A stretch of 64,000 nucleotides of DNA from Verticiella alkaliphila. GTDB taxonomy: Bacteria > Pseudomonadota > Gammaproteobacteria > Burkholderiales > Burkholderiaceae_B. Position numbers and translations under genes: made by a program. The stretch is from assembly GCF_018904615.1 (NCBI RefSeq), contig NZ_JADCNH010000009.1:1-64000 (forward strand), read 5' to 3'. The notes under the pieces were generated by a model. The model was not told where the DNA came from, did not search any database, and worked only from the letters and a program-made list of their open reading frames with translations. Within the stretch, counting starts at the first letter, position 1. Each line of letters opens with the position of its first letter. Below, piece by piece: positions 17,343-26,198 of this stretch.

Positions 17343-18320
17343 ATGCAACTCAAATCGGTCATTTCGGCAGGCTTGATCAGCCTGGCCGGCATCGCCACCG
17401 TCGCTCACGCCGCCGACGCCGCCTACCCCACGCGCGCCGTCAACATGGTGGTCCCCTTCGCCGCCGGCGGCCCGACCGACAGCGTCGCACGCGCACTGGC
17501 CGAAGCCATGCGCACCGAGCTCGGCCAGACGGTCGTTGTCGAGAACAAGGGCGGCGCGGGCGGCACCATCGGCGTGAGCCAGGTGGGCCGTGCGGCGCCG
17601 GATGGCTACACGATGCTGCTCATGCACATCGGTTTCTCCACCGCGCCCTCGCTCTACAAGAATCCCGGCTACCAGGTGGATAACTTCGCCCCGGTCGGCC
17701 TGGTCGTCGACGTGCCGATGACGATCATCGCACGCAGCGACTTCCCGCCCAACAACATCGCCGAGTACGTCGATTACCTGAAGAAGAATGCCGACAAGGT
17801 GTCGCTCGCCAACGCTGGCGTGGGTGCCGCCTCGCACCTGTGCGGCACCATGCTGATGGATGCCCTCGGCGTGCAGCTGCTGACGGTGCCCTATGGCGGC
17901 ACTGCGCCTGCCATCAAGGATCTAGTCGGCAAGCAGGTCGACACGCTGTGCGATCAGACCACCAACACCACGGCGCAGATCACGAGCGGCACGGTGAAGG
18001 CCTACGCCGTCACGAGCCTGGAGCGCGTGCCCACGCTGCCGAATCTGCCGACCATGGACGAGTCCGGCTTCAAGGGCTTCCAAGTGGGCATCTGGCACGG
18101 TCTGTGGCTGCCGAAGGACACGCCCCAGCCGATCGTCGACAAGGTCAACAAGGCGCTGCAAACGGCGCTGGCCTCCGAACGCTTCCAGAGCCGCATGAAG
18201 GATCTTGGCGCGCGCGTGATGACCGAATCGGCCAATCCGCAGGCCCTGAAGCAGCTGGTCGACCAGCAAGTGCCGCAGTGGGCTGAGCTCTTCAAGAAGG
18301 CCGGCGTCGAGGCCCAGTAA
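17343..18320 (+). CDS. Bug-family tripartite tricarboxylate transporter binding protein
   Basis: A 325-residue periplasmic protein with a signal peptide ending near AHA (residues 1-23). The mature protein has the Bug pattern: YPTRAVNMVVPFAAGGPTDSVARALAEAM, VVVENKGGAGGTIGVSQV and APDGYTMLL. In the family these strands make the pocket that binds carboxylates or similar small anions by two water bridges. No TctA/TctB membrane genes are next to it, as is common for the expanded Bug families of Alcaligenaceae, so the ligand is unknown. A clear terminator follows; the gene looks monocistronic. Confidence 0.92.
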   Translation: MQLKSVISAGLISLAGIATVAHAADAAYPTRAVNMVVPFAAGGPTDSVARALAEAMRTELGQTVVVENKGGAGGTIGVSQVGRAAPDGYTMLLMHIGFSTAPSLYKNPGYQVDNFAPVGLVVDVPMTIIARSDFPPNNIAEYVDYLKKNADKVSLANAGVGAASHLCGTMLMDALGVQLLTVPYGGTAPAIKDLVGKQVDTLCDQTTNTTAQITSGTVKAYAVTSLERVPTLPNLPTMDESGFKGFQVGIWHGLWLPKDTPQPIVDKVNKALQTALASERFQSRMKDLGARVMTESANPQALKQLVDQQVPQWAELFKKAGVEAQ

Positions 18321-18344
18321 AGACTTCAGTTCCGCCCGGATCGC

Positions 18345-18373
18345 AAACGGCGCCATTGGCGCCGTTTGTTTTT
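18345..18373 (+). terminator. Rho-independent terminator after the Bug gene
   Basis: AAACGGCGCC-ATT-GGCGCCGTTT forms a perfect 10-base stem followed by GTTTTT, 25 bases after the stop codon. Confidence 0.9.
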
Positions 18374-18451
18374 GGCGGTGCCGTCACCCGCCGCCGTCTC
18401 ACTGAGCGCACCGACGCCAGATGCGGCTGCGGCGGGACCCGCTGGACCGGG

Positions 18452-19414
18452 TCACTCCACCGGACGCGTCCCACGCAGACTCATCCCGCCAGCCGTGTCG
18501 ATCTGCGGGCATAGCGCATAGCGCGTGGGCAGGCGTTCCATGAGGAAATCCACCAGCGCGCGCACCGCCGGCAGCATGCCACGGCGCGATGGGTACACGA
18601 GGTGGAAGATCCCTGGGTCGGACCGCCACTGTGGCAGCACCTGCACCAGCCGCCCCTCGTGCAAGGGCTGCGCAACGGCCATGTCCGGCAGCAGGGCGAC
18701 GCCGCAGCCCTCGATGGCCGCGTCCGCCAGGCTTGGAAAGTCGTCTGCGCACAGCCGAGGATGCACCGTGATGTCCACGGTGTCGCCCCGCGGGCCGTGC
18801 AGTGTCCAGCGATGCGGGGGCGGACTGCCGCCGAACGAGAGCGTCGGCAGCTCGCTGAGTTCATCTGGATGCTGTGGGTGCCCGAGCCGTTGCACGAATG
18901 CCGGGCTCGCCACGAGGTACGATGCGCTCTGGCCGAGTTCGCGCATCACCATGTCCGCATCGGTGTCCAGGCGAGACCGTACGCGCAAGGCCAGATCCAC
19001 CCCTTCGGCCACCAGATCCACACGCCGGTTGGTTGCGAGCACACGCACGTCCACCTTGGGCCAGGCCGTCAGGAACGCGGGCAGCAGGCCCGGCAGCAGG
19101 TCGCGCGCGATGGCCACGGGCGCGCTCATGACGACTGCGCCTGCGGGCTCGGCGCGCAACTGACGCATCGCGTCCTCCGCGGCGCGGGCAGATTCCGTGA
19201 CGGTGCGGCAATACTGCAGGTATCGCTCGCCCGCCGCGGTGAGCCGCAGGCGCCGCGTCGTGCGCTGCAGCAAGCGCATCTCCAGGCGCTCCTCAAGCAG
19301 CGCAATCCGGCGCGAGAGGCGTGACTTCGGGATGTCCAGCCGGCGCGCGGCGGCGCTGAACCCGCCGGCCTCGACCACCTGGGCGAAATAGTAGAGATCG
19401 TTCAGGTCTTCCAT
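18452..19414 (-). CDS. LysR-family regulator next to an azoreductase
   Basis: A 320-residue LysR-type transcriptional regulator. The winged helix-turn-helix is at about residues 1-60 (FAQVVEAGGFSAAARRLDIPKSRLSRRI) and the effector-binding domain begins near residue 90. It is divergent from the NAD(P)H-dependent FMN reductase at 19525, with 110 bases between the starts, the usual layout for a regulator and its target. PKSRLSRRIALLEERL is the variant seen in the CrgA/aromatic-quinone-responsive branch, fitting control of a quinone or azo reductase. The inducer is not readable. Confidence 0.92.
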   Translation of the reverse strand: MEDLNDLYYFAQVVEAGGFSAAARRLDIPKSRLSRRIALLEERLEMRLLQRTTRRLRLTAAGERYLQYCRTVTESARAAEDAMRQLRAEPAGAVVMSAPVAIARDLLPGLLPAFLTAWPKVDVRVLATNRRVDLVAEGVDLALRVRSRLDTDADMVMRELGQSASYLVASPAFVQRLGHPQHPDELSELPTLSFGGSPPPHRWTLHGPRGDTVDITVHPRLCADDFPSLADAAIEGCGVALLPDMAVAQPLHEGRLVQVLPQWRSDPGIFHLVYPSRRGMLPAVRALVDFLMERLPTRYALCPQIDTAGGMSLRGTRPVE

Positions 19415-19524
19415 GACCGTATTGTCCCACCAGTGGAACGCCGCGTGTCAAAAAACCGGGTTTATCGCTTCAATCGGAATCGGTAGAGTGTCATCCATTG
19501 CCTACCTATCCCTGTGAGCCCCTC
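19415..19524. promoter_or_regulatory. Divergent control region lysR / azoR
   Basis: The 110-base gap between the divergent regulator and reductase starts. It contains CCAC-CA-GTGG close to the regulator start (about 19430-19439) and an AT-rich stretch with ATCG repeats (about 19455-19485). No single LysR box could be fixed by eye. Confidence 0.35.
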
Positions 19525-20130
19525 ATGAACACGCTTGTCCTGCTGTCCTCGATTCTTGGCGACGCTTCACGTTCGAATCACCTGGCCCAGCACGCCATCG
19601 CGCGCGTGAAGGCGACCGACCCCACGGGCACGGTGACGATTCGCGATCTGGCCGCCGAGCCGCTGCCCTACTTCGATGCCGCCACGGCCGGTTCGCTCTT
19701 CACGCCCGCCGAATCTCGCACCGCTGCGCAACAGGCCGTCGTCGATCTGAGCGACACGCTCGTAGCCGAACTCCAGGCGGCCGATCGCGTCATCATCGCG
19801 GTGCCCGTGTACAACTTCGGCATCCCCGCCCAGTTGAAGTCCTATTTCGATCTGGTGGCGCGCGCCGGCATCACGTTTCGCTACACCGCCGAAGGCAAGC
19901 CGGAAGGGCTCGTGACCGGCAAGGACGTAATCGTCATCATCGCCCGCGGTGGTGTCGCCCTGGGCACGCCGATGGACACCATCACGCCGTATCTGCAGAC
20001 GTTCCTGGGCTTTCTCGGCATGACGCAAGTGACCGTCGTGGCTGCCGAAGGCGTGAAGATGGGTGAGGCCGCGCTCAATCAGGCACTGCAAGGCGCGCGC
20101 GCAGATCTCGAGCGGCTGCTCGCCGCCTGA
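19525..20130 (+). CDS. azoR: FMN-dependent NADH:quinone/azo oxidoreductase
   Basis: A 201-residue flavodoxin-fold reductase of the AzoR family. It has the N-terminal LVLLSSILGDASRSNHLAQH segment that holds the FMN phosphate, VPVYNFGIPAQLKSYFDLVARAGITFRYT for the flavin ring, and a Gly-rich IIARGGV loop. AzoR reduces azo dyes and, more physiologically, quinones by two electrons from NADH. The ATG at 19525 is used because the family begins right before the first beta strand. It is divergent from a LysR regulator, and its 3' end overlaps the convergent iclR-type gene by 56 bases. Confidence 0.93.
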   Translation: MNTLVLLSSILGDASRSNHLAQHAIARVKATDPTGTVTIRDLAAEPLPYFDAATAGSLFTPAESRTAAQQAVVDLSDTLVAELQAADRVIIAVPVYNFGIPAQLKSYFDLVARAGITFRYTAEGKPEGLVTGKDVIVIIARGGVALGTPMDTITPYLQTFLGFLGMTQVTVVAAEGVKMGEAALNQALQGARADLERLLAA

Positions 20131-20941
20131 GCTCAGCGCCTGCGAAACCCAACGCCCGGGAGATGTCCAGGGCGGTGTCCACGAGATCGTCGATCCAGCT
20201 GTCGTCCAGACGGCTGGCAGGCGCGGACAGCGACAGGCCGGCCACGAGCCGGCCGCTTTCGTCCCGAATCCCGGCTGCGATGCACCGCACCCCGACTTCC
20301 AGCTCTTCGTTGTCGCGTGCGTAGCCGTGGCGCCGGACCAGTCCCAGCTCGCGCTCGAGCAGCACCAGGTCCGTGAGACTGTTGCGGGTATTGCCGGCCA
20401 GGCCCGTGCGCACCGCATACGCCCGAAGATGGCGTTCGTCCACGGCGGCCAGGAAGAGCTTGCCAGTGGACGTGAGATGCAGTGGCGCGCGACCGCCGAT
20501 GGCGCGCACCACCTGCATGCCCGAGCGCTCGCTGTAGGCGCGATCGATGTAGACGATCTCGTCACCTTGGCGCACGGACAGGTTCACCGTCTGCCCCGTG
20601 CGCTCGTGCAGCTCACGCATGGGATTGACGGCCACCTCACGCACGTCCAGCCGCGTCTTGACCAGATGCCCCAGCTCGAGCAGGCGCATGCCAAGGCTGT
20701 AATAGCCGTTCTCAGCCCGCTCGATGAGCCGGCCGACGGCCAGGTCGTTGAGGATGCGGTGCGCGGTGGACGGATGCAGATCCGTGGCGAGCGCGAGCTC
20801 CTTCAGGCTGACCGGGCCTGAACGCTCGGCCAGCGCATCGAGCAGCCGCATCGCGCGGTCGAGCACCTGGATCGCCACGGGTTGGGCTGACAGGCCAGGG
20901 GATTCGACAGCGGCGGGGGCTAAGGCGCGAGGGCGAGGCAT
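20075..20941 (-). CDS. IclR-family transcriptional regulator
   Basis: A 288-residue regulator. The N-terminal winged helix is at about residues 24-85 (VLDRAMRLLDALAERSGPVSLKELALATDLHPSTAHRIL), and the C-terminal GAF-like IclR effector domain follows (LVARRHGYARDNEELEVGVRCIAAGI-type pattern, with a conserved cysteine). IclR proteins bind small organic acids and control catabolic genes. The C-terminal 18 codons lie antisense to the end of azoR. It begins 20 bases after the CinA-type gene's stop and may be the last gene of the EI24-cinA-iclR unit. Confidence 0.93.
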   Translation of the reverse strand: MPRPRALAPAAVESPGLSAQPVAIQVLDRAMRLLDALAERSGPVSLKELALATDLHPSTAHRILNDLAVGRLIERAENGYYSLGMRLLELGHLVKTRLDVREVAVNPMRELHERTGQTVNLSVRQGDEIVYIDRAYSERSGMQVVRAIGGRAPLHLTSTGKLFLAAVDERHLRAYAVRTGLAGNTRNSLTDLVLLERELGLVRRHGYARDNEELEVGVRCIAAGIRDESGRLVAGLSLSAPASRLDDSWIDDLVDTALDISRALGFAGAELRRRAAARDLRARLAVPD

Positions 20942-20961
20942 GATGGCGGTGGCGTGGCGCG

Positions 20962-21762
20962 TCAGGCGGCGAACTCGGCGCCCAGGCGCGCGGCTTCTTC
21001 GCGAAGGTATTGCAGCGCCTGCTCGGCGGCCTCGGGCTCGCCCTTCACGCCCAACTCGATGTGCGCGCGGCCACCACCGCCCATGTGCGGCAGGCTGAAG
21101 CTGCGCACACCTGGCCAGCGCGATTCCACCTCGCGCAGCGCCGGCGTGATGCGCGATTCCGGCAGGCCATAGACGATGAAGCTGAACTCGCCACGCGGTG
21201 TGGCATGGTGCAGATGCGCATAACGCGTGTCGAGCACGTGTTCCAGCATCGGCCAGGCCATGACCGGAAAGCCCGGCACGAAGGTATGGTCACGAATCCA
21301 GAACCCCGGAATCTGGTTGTACGGATTCGGCACGATCTCGCTGCCTTCCGGGAACTCACCCATCTGCAGACGCTGCTGGTTCTCCGGCGTGGTCATGTCA
21401 GCCGAGCCCTGGCCCTTCTCGGCCATGGCCGCGCAACGCTGCGCGATGAGCTCGGCAGCCTCCGGGTGCAACGCCACTGACACACCCAGGGCGGCCGCCG
21501 CCGCCTGGCGCGTGCGATCGTCCGGCGTGGCTCCGATGCCACCACACGACAAGACGATGTCGCCCGAAGCGAAGCTGTGCTGATAGGTCTGTACGAGCAG
21601 CGCCTCGTCGTCGCCCACCACCTGGGCCCAGGACAGCGCCAACCCGCGCGCACCGAGCAGTTGCACGACCTTGGTGAAGTGTTGGTCCTGACGGCGGCCG
21701 GACAGGATTTCATCGCCCACGACGATCAAGCCGAAGCGACGGACAGAAGAGGTGGCAGTCAT
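20962..21762 (-). CDS. CinA-type molybdopterin-binding domain protein
   Basis: A 266-residue protein with a MoCF/CinA N-terminal domain: RFGLIVVGDEILSGRRQDQHF, then LSCGGIGATPDDRTRQAAA and a PGFPVMAWPMLEHVL segment. Only this domain is present; the nicotinamide-nucleotide amidase domain of full CinA is absent. Stand-alone forms are common in Burkholderiales and their reaction is uncertain: ADP-ribose pyrophosphatase-like activity has been described for related CinA domains. The start at 21762 overlaps the EI24 gene's stop by four bases (ATGA), so the two are translationally coupled. The frame is open further upstream but without family similarity. Confidence 0.87.
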   Translation of the reverse strand: MTATSSVRRFGLIVVGDEILSGRRQDQHFTKVVQLLGARGLALSWAQVVGDDEALLVQTYQHSFASGDIVLSCGGIGATPDDRTRQAAAAALGVSVALHPEAAELIAQRCAAMAEKGQGSADMTTPENQQRLQMGEFPEGSEIVPNPYNQIPGFWIRDHTFVPGFPVMAWPMLEHVLDTRYAHLHHATPRGEFSFIVYGLPESRITPALREVESRWPGVRSFSLPHMGGGGRAHIELGVKGEPEAAEQALQYLREEAARLGAEFAA

Positions 21763-22601
21763 GGAAGTTGGGCAGGCGGCAAAGGCGTGACGACGGGAGG
21801 GTCGAGCGGCGTGGGCGCAGGTGCAGCAGGCGGCAAGGTACGGGCGCGCAGATCGCGCAGTGCGTCCAGGCTGAAGTGCGCGAACAGCAACGACGAGAAG
21901 ACGGGCAGGAAGAACCAGGCGGGCGGCAGCAGGCTCAGCAGTGCGCAGATGAGGCCCAGCGTCCAGAACTCGGCCATGTGCAGCCCGAGCAGCTGACGCC
22001 GCTCGTCGGCAGTGGCGAAGTCGGCCAGCGCATCCAGGCGCAGCATTCGGGTGAACGCAAACGTCCACCACAGGATCGGCAGGATCACGGCGAGCGGTGG
22101 CAAGAGCCACAGCGGCATGGTGAAGAGCCAGCCCAGCGCGAAGACGACGAGCACCCAGATCGCGTTCCAGCCGCTCACGATCAGCGCAAGACGGCCCTTC
22201 TCTGCCACGTCACCGTAGTGGCTCTGCTTCAGGTGACGCAGCACGAGCGGCATCACGAACACCGCCGCGATGGCCACGCCCAGGATGCCGGAGGCCGGCA
22301 GCAGCAGGGCCGCGGCGAGCAGCGGCGCCAGCCAGATCTTGAGCGAGATCAGCCCCAGGGTGACGAGCCACTGGTCGACCTGGGCGACGGCCGGCCAGTT
22401 GAACACCGTATTGCTGAGCCAATCCGTCACGGGCTGCCAGAAAGCCCAGATGAGGACGACCGAACCCACGAGCACCACCGCGAACGGCAGCAGCAGCGCC
22501 AGCAGCATGCGCGGGTGGAATTGCGAGACCACGGCGCGCCCGAAGGCACGCGAGACAGCGGCGAACTTGCCGGCCGTCGAAGGGGGAGTCGTGCGAGACA
22601 T
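21759..22601 (-). CDS. EI24-domain inner-membrane protein
   Basis: A 280-residue polytopic protein with about six hydrophobic segments (for example MLLALLLPFAVVLVGSVVLI near 32-51, and several around 85-175 and 205-240), then a Pro/Ala-rich C-terminal tail. The layout and the SLKIWLAPLLAAALLLPASG and HYGDVAEKGRL segments match the EI24/CysZ-like family. CysZ members carry sulfate; most others are uncharacterised, so no substrate is assigned. Its stop overlaps the CinA-type start, and it is divergent from the thioredoxin-like gene at 22684. Confidence 0.8.
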   Translation of the reverse strand: MSRTTPPSTAGKFAAVSRAFGRAVVSQFHPRMLLALLLPFAVVLVGSVVLIWAFWQPVTDWLSNTVFNWPAVAQVDQWLVTLGLISLKIWLAPLLAAALLLPASGILGVAIAAVFVMPLVLRHLKQSHYGDVAEKGRLALIVSGWNAIWVLVVFALGWLFTMPLWLLPPLAVILPILWWTFAFTRMLRLDALADFATADERRQLLGLHMAEFWTLGLICALLSLLPPAWFFLPVFSSLLFAHFSLDALRDLRARTLPPAAPAPTPLDPPVVTPLPPAQLP

Positions 22602-22683
22602 GCGCAGAGTGTACTGCCAGCGCGCGGGAAGGGGGGAACGCGCGGTCTACAATGCCTCGTCTTCCCGTGGAGAGCTCACGACC

Positions 22684-23058
22684 GTGTCCGTGCATCGTCC
22701 CGGCGAGCCTGCCCTCGCCTCTCGTCTCACCGCCCCCGATGCGGTACTGGTCGCCTGCCTGTGCGCCGACTGGTGCGGCACCTGCCGCGAGTATTACGAA
22801 CGCTTCTCGGATCTGGCCACCCGGAGGCCCGAGGCCACCTTCGTCTGGATCGACGTGGAAGACGATGCCGTCGCCATCGACGAAGACATCGAGGACTTCC
22901 CCACCCTCTTCGTGCAGGATGGCGCGGGCGTCCTGTTCTACGGCACGATGCTGCCGCACATCGGCCACCTGGAGAAGCTGCTCGACACGGTGCAGCGCTC
23001 GCGCCCGCCCGCGCCCGCTGCGGCTCCGGACTTGCTCGCCGCGCTGGTGTGCGCATGA
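22684..23058 (+). CDS. Thioredoxin-fold protein
   Basis: A 124-residue single thioredoxin domain without a signal peptide, so probably cytoplasmic. The active site is CADWCGTCREYYERF (WCGTC in place of WCGPC), and the cis-proline is in the DFPTLFVQDGAGV segment. The GTG at 22684 is chosen because GGAGAG stands nine bases upstream (22669-22674); a GTG six bases later is possible. It overlaps the SH3 gene by four bases (ATGA), suggesting the two products act together. The redox partner is unknown. Confidence 0.85.
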   Translation: MSVHRPGEPALASRLTAPDAVLVACLCADWCGTCREYYERFSDLATRRPEATFVWIDVEDDAVAIDEDIEDFPTLFVQDGAGVLFYGTMLPHIGHLEKLLDTVQRSRPPAPAAAPDLLAALVCA

Positions 23059-23444
23059 CGGTGTCCGACACCTCTTTCCACTATCGGGTAACGGCCGCGC
23101 ATCGCAGCGAATTCCCGGCGCCCATTGCGCTTGCGGCGGGCGAGACGGTCGCCGTCGGCGAACGCTATGCCGGGCCCGAGGGCTGGGACGAATGGTATTG
23201 CTGCACGAACGGCACCGGTGTTTCCGGTTGGGTGCCCGGACAGATCCTCGCGCGTAACGACGAGGATGTTGCCCAGGTGCTCGAGGACTACACGGCGCGC
23301 GAACTCGACGTGGACCCGGGCCAGATGCTGTGCGGCAGACGCCACCTGAACGGCTGGTGCTGGTGCGAGCGCGAGGCCGATGGCGCTTCCGGCTGGGTGC
23401 CGCTGAGCCATCTGCAGCCGGCTGACGCGGAACACACCGCCTAG
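23055..23444 (+). CDS. Small SH3-like domain protein
   Basis: A 129-residue soluble protein composed of two bacterial/variant SH3-like repeats. The first is at about residues 5-62 (ALAAGETVAVGERY ... WYCCTNGTGVSGWVP) and the second at about 70-122 (YTARELDVDPGQML ... WCWCEREADGASGWVP). Each ends in the SGWVP sheet typical of SH3 folds. No signal peptide is visible. It is translationally coupled to the thioredoxin-like gene; tryptophan and cysteine (CC, CWC) enrichment may link it to redox biology. Function is not known. Confidence 0.82.
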   Translation: MTVSDTSFHYRVTAAHRSEFPAPIALAAGETVAVGERYAGPEGWDEWYCCTNGTGVSGWVPGQILARNDEDVAQVLEDYTARELDVDPGQMLCGRRHLNGWCWCEREADGASGWVPLSHLQPADAEHTA

Positions 23445-23447
23445 AAT

Positions 23448-23488
23448 GCAGAACACCCGCTGGCCTCGCGGCGCAGCGGGTGTTCTGC
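23448..23488. terminator. Bidirectional hairpin between SH3 gene and pnp
   Basis: GCAGAACACCCGCTG and CAGCGGGTGTTCTGC form a perfect 15-base stem around an 11-base loop, starting just after the SH3 stop and 39 bases beyond the pnp stop. No T-tract, but position between convergent genes supports transcription termination. Confidence 0.65.
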
Positions 23489-23526
23489 TCCGCCCGACAT
23501 GCGCCAGGCGGGATCACACGTGAGAC

Positions 23527-25668
23527 TTACTCGGCAGCGGGGGCGTCCGGCGTGGCGGCAGCCGTCTGGGCTTCCAGACCACCGATGGCCTTGATCGACA
23601 GGCGCAGGCGGCCCTTGTCGTCGGCTTCGATGACCTTCACCCGCACCACTTGACCGACCTTCAACACGTCGTTGATGTTGGCGATGCGGTAGTTCGCGAT
23701 CTCCGAGATGTGCAAGAGGCCGTCGCGGCCCGGCAGCACCTGGACGATGGCGCCGAAGTCCAGCAGACGCAGCACGCTGCCTTCGTAGACCTGGCCCACT
23801 TCGACGTCGGCGGTGAGGTCGGCGATGCGGCGCTCGGCTTCGCGAGCCTTGTCCAGATCGGCGCTCGAGATGACGATGGTGCCGTCATCCGAGATGTCGA
23901 TCATCGTGCCGGTCTCTTCGGTCAGCGCACGGATGGTGGCGCCGCCCTTGCCGATCACGTCACGGATCTTCTCAGGGTTGATCTTCATGGTGAGCATGCG
24001 CGGCGCGAAGGCCGAGAGCTCGCCACGCGAACCATCGATGGCTGCGGTCATCTTGTCGAGGATGTGCAGACGGCCTTCGCGGGCCTGGGCCAGCGCGACC
24101 TGCATGATTTCCTTCGTGATGCCCTGGATCTTGATGTCCATCTGCAGCGCGGTCACGCCGTTGACGGTACCGGCCACCTTGAAGTCCATGTCGCCCAGGT
24201 GATCTTCATCGCCCAGGATGTCCGTCAGCACGGCGAAGCGGCCACCCTCCTTGATGAGGCCCATAGCCACACCGGCGACGTGGTTCTTCACCGGCACGCC
24301 GGCGTCCATCATGGCCAGGCTGCCACCGCACACCGAGGCCATCGACGAGGAGCCGTTGGATTCGGTGATTTCCGACACCACGCGGATGGTGTACTGGAAA
24401 TCCTGGGGCTCGGGCAGCAGCGGCACCAGCGAACGCTTGGCCAGACGGCCGTGGCCGATCTCGCGACGCTTGGTGAAGCCGATGCGGCCGGTCTCGCCCG
24501 TGGAGAAGGGAGGGAAGTTGTAGTGGAAGAGGAAGCGGTCACGGTACTCGCCCATGAGCGCGTCGATGATCTGCTCGTCCTGCTTCGTGCCCAGCGTGGC
24601 CACGACCAGGGCCTGCGTCTCGCCACGGGTGAACAGCGCGCTGCCGTGGGTGCGCGGCAGCACGCCCAGGCGGATTTCGATCGGGCGCACGGTGCGCGTG
24701 TCACGGCCGTCGATACGCGGCTCGCCATTCAGGATCTGGCCGCGGACGATCTCGGCTTCCAGGTCGAAGAGGAGATTGTCGACGAGCACGGAATCCGGCG
24801 CACCGGCTTCGCCGGCGTCGGCCGCGAGGCGGGCGTGCACGTCGGCGTAGACTTCACGCAGCTTCAACGTACGCTCTTGCTTGTTGCGCAGCTGGTAGGC
24901 GCCCTTCAGGCCGTCGAGGCCGGCGGCGCGCACGGTGGCGATCAGCGCGTCGTTCTTGGGGGCTGCCTGCCAATCCCACTCGGGCTTGCCGGCTTCACGC
25001 ACCAGGTCGTGAATGGCATTGATGGCGGCTTGCATCTGCTCGTGGCCATAGACCACGGCGCCCAGCATGACTTCTTCGGAGAGCTCGTGGGCTTCCGATT
25101 CAACCATCAGCACGGCGGCTTCGGTGCCGGCCACGACCAGATCCAGCTGCGAACCCTTGCGCTGCGTGGAGGTCGGATTGAGCACGTACTGGCCTTCGGC
25201 ATAGCCCACGCGGGCGGCACCGATGGGGCCGTTGAACGGGATGCCGGAGATCGCGAGCGCGGCGGAGGCGCCGATCATGGCGGCGATGTCCGGATCGACT
25301 TCCGGGTTCACCGACAGCGTGTGGATCACCACCTGGACTTCGTTGTAGAAGCCTTCCGGGAACAGCGGACGCAGCGGGCGATCGATCAGGCGCGAGGTGA
25401 GCGTTTCCTTCTCGGAGGGCTTGCCTTCGCGCTTGAAGAAGCCACCCGGGATCTTGCCGGCAGCGTACGTCTTCTCGATGTAATCGACCGTCAGGGGGAA
25501 GAAATCCTGGCCAGCCTTGGCCTTCTTCGCGCCCACCACGGTTGCCAGGACCACCGTGTCGTCGATCGTCACCATCACGGCACCCGATGCCTGCCGTGCG
25601 ATCTCGCCAGTTTCCAGGGTCACACTATGCTGACCGTACTGGAACGTTTTGGTCACTTTGTTGAACAT
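23527..25668 (-). CDS. pnp: Polyribonucleotide nucleotidyltransferase (PNPase)
   Basis: A 713-residue exoribonuclease that phosphorolyses RNA 3' to 5' and works in the degradosome and cold response. Two RNase PH-like halves are visible; the first starts [26 protein letters not shown] and the catalytic second half contains the [17 protein letters not shown] block. The KH domain ([20 protein letters not shown]) and S1 domain ([32 protein letters not shown]) close the protein, followed by a short Ala-rich tail. It lies 86 bases downstream of rpsO, the conserved rpsO-pnp order, with a terminator hairpin between them that allows partial read-through. Confidence 0.98.
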   Translation of the reverse strand: MFNKVTKTFQYGQHSVTLETGEIARQASGAVMVTIDDTVVLATVVGAKKAKAGQDFFPLTVDYIEKTYAAGKIPGGFFKREGKPSEKETLTSRLIDRPLRPLFPEGFYNEVQVVIHTLSVNPEVDPDIAAMIGASAALAISGIPFNGPIGAARVGYAEGQYVLNPTSTQRKGSQLDLVVAGTEAAVLMVESEAHELSEEVMLGAVVYGHEQMQAAINAIHDLVREAGKPEWDWQAAPKNDALIATVRAAGLDGLKGAYQLRNKQERTLKLREVYADVHARLAADAGEAGAPDSVLVDNLLFDLEAEIVRGQILNGEPRIDGRDTRTVRPIEIRLGVLPRTHGSALFTRGETQALVVATLGTKQDEQIIDALMGEYRDRFLFHYNFPPFSTGETGRIGFTKRREIGHGRLAKRSLVPLLPEPQDFQYTIRVVSEITESNGSSSMASVCGGSLAMMDAGVPVKNHVAGVAMGLIKEGGRFAVLTDILGDEDHLGDMDFKVAGTVNGVTALQMDIKIQGITKEIMQVALAQAREGRLHILDKMTAAIDGSRGELSAFAPRMLTMKINPEKIRDVIGKGGATIRALTEETGTMIDISDDGTIVISSADLDKAREAERRIADLTADVEVGQVYEGSVLRLLDFGAIVQVLPGRDGLLHISEIANYRIANINDVLKVGQVVRVKVIEADDKGRLRLSIKAIGGLEAQTAAATPDAPAAE

Positions 25669-25685
25669 GGCAATATTCCTTGCAT

Positions 25686-25728
25686 AAAAAAACCGTGGTC
25701 GCGGCGACAGATCGCCACGACCACGGTT
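25686..25728 (-). terminator. Terminator between rpsO and pnp
   Basis: On the minus strand AACCGTGGTCGTGGCGA pairs with TCGCCGCGACCACGGTT (one mismatch), followed by a run of T residues. It lies 27 bases after the rpsO stop and is a standard place for attenuation of rpsO into pnp. Confidence 0.85.
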
Positions 25729-25754
25729 GCGTTCGACCTAGGAAGGCCGCCGGA

Positions 25755-26024
25755 TCACTTGCGCAGGCCGAGCTTTTCGATCAGCGAGCGGTAGGAATCG
25801 GCGTTGCGACCCTTGAGGTAGTCCAGGAGCTTGCGGCGACGGCTCACCATGCGCAGCAGACCGCGACGCGAGTGGTGATCCTTCTTGTGTTCCTTGAAGT
25901 GTTCGGTCAGCTCGTTGATACGAGCCGTGAGCAGAGCGACCTGCACTTCGGGCGAACCGGTGTCGCCCTGGGCACGTTGATATTGCCCAACGATATCAGC
26001 CTTGTTGATGTCGGCTACGGACAT
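25755..26024 (-). CDS. rpsO: 30S ribosomal protein S15
   Basis: An 89-residue protein, the exact usual length of S15. Characteristic segments are [46 protein letters not shown] and [13 protein letters not shown]15 binds 16S rRNA and helps assemble the platform of the small subunit. The start at 26024 gives the canonical N-terminus; the open frame upstream is not coding. It is divergent from the lipoprotein gene, with 174 bases between them that would include the rpsO leader. Confidence 0.99.
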   Translation of the reverse strand: MSVADINKADIVGQYQRAQGDTGSPEVQVALLTARINELTEHFKEHKKDHHSRRGLLRMVSRRRKLLDYLKGRNADSYRSLIEKLGLRK

Positions 26025-26198
26025 ATTCCTCTCCAGACGTGCGGCAAGGCCGAGGTGCCCTGCCGTGAGATATTGATAAACCGGTCTCGAGCCCCACTGA
26101 CCCGACGACCCTCCGCCCCCACACGGGAGCTGGACCGGGGATTCTATCCTAAAATCGACGTTGCCGCCCACATCCGTCTGGCGGCGAGGAGAGTCCTC

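Noticed and set aside
23650-25794. A 714-codon open frame exactly antisense to pnp
   Set aside because: It mirrors codon usage of pnp in a GC-rich genome; no family features and no ribosome site. The plus frame of PNPase is unequivocal.
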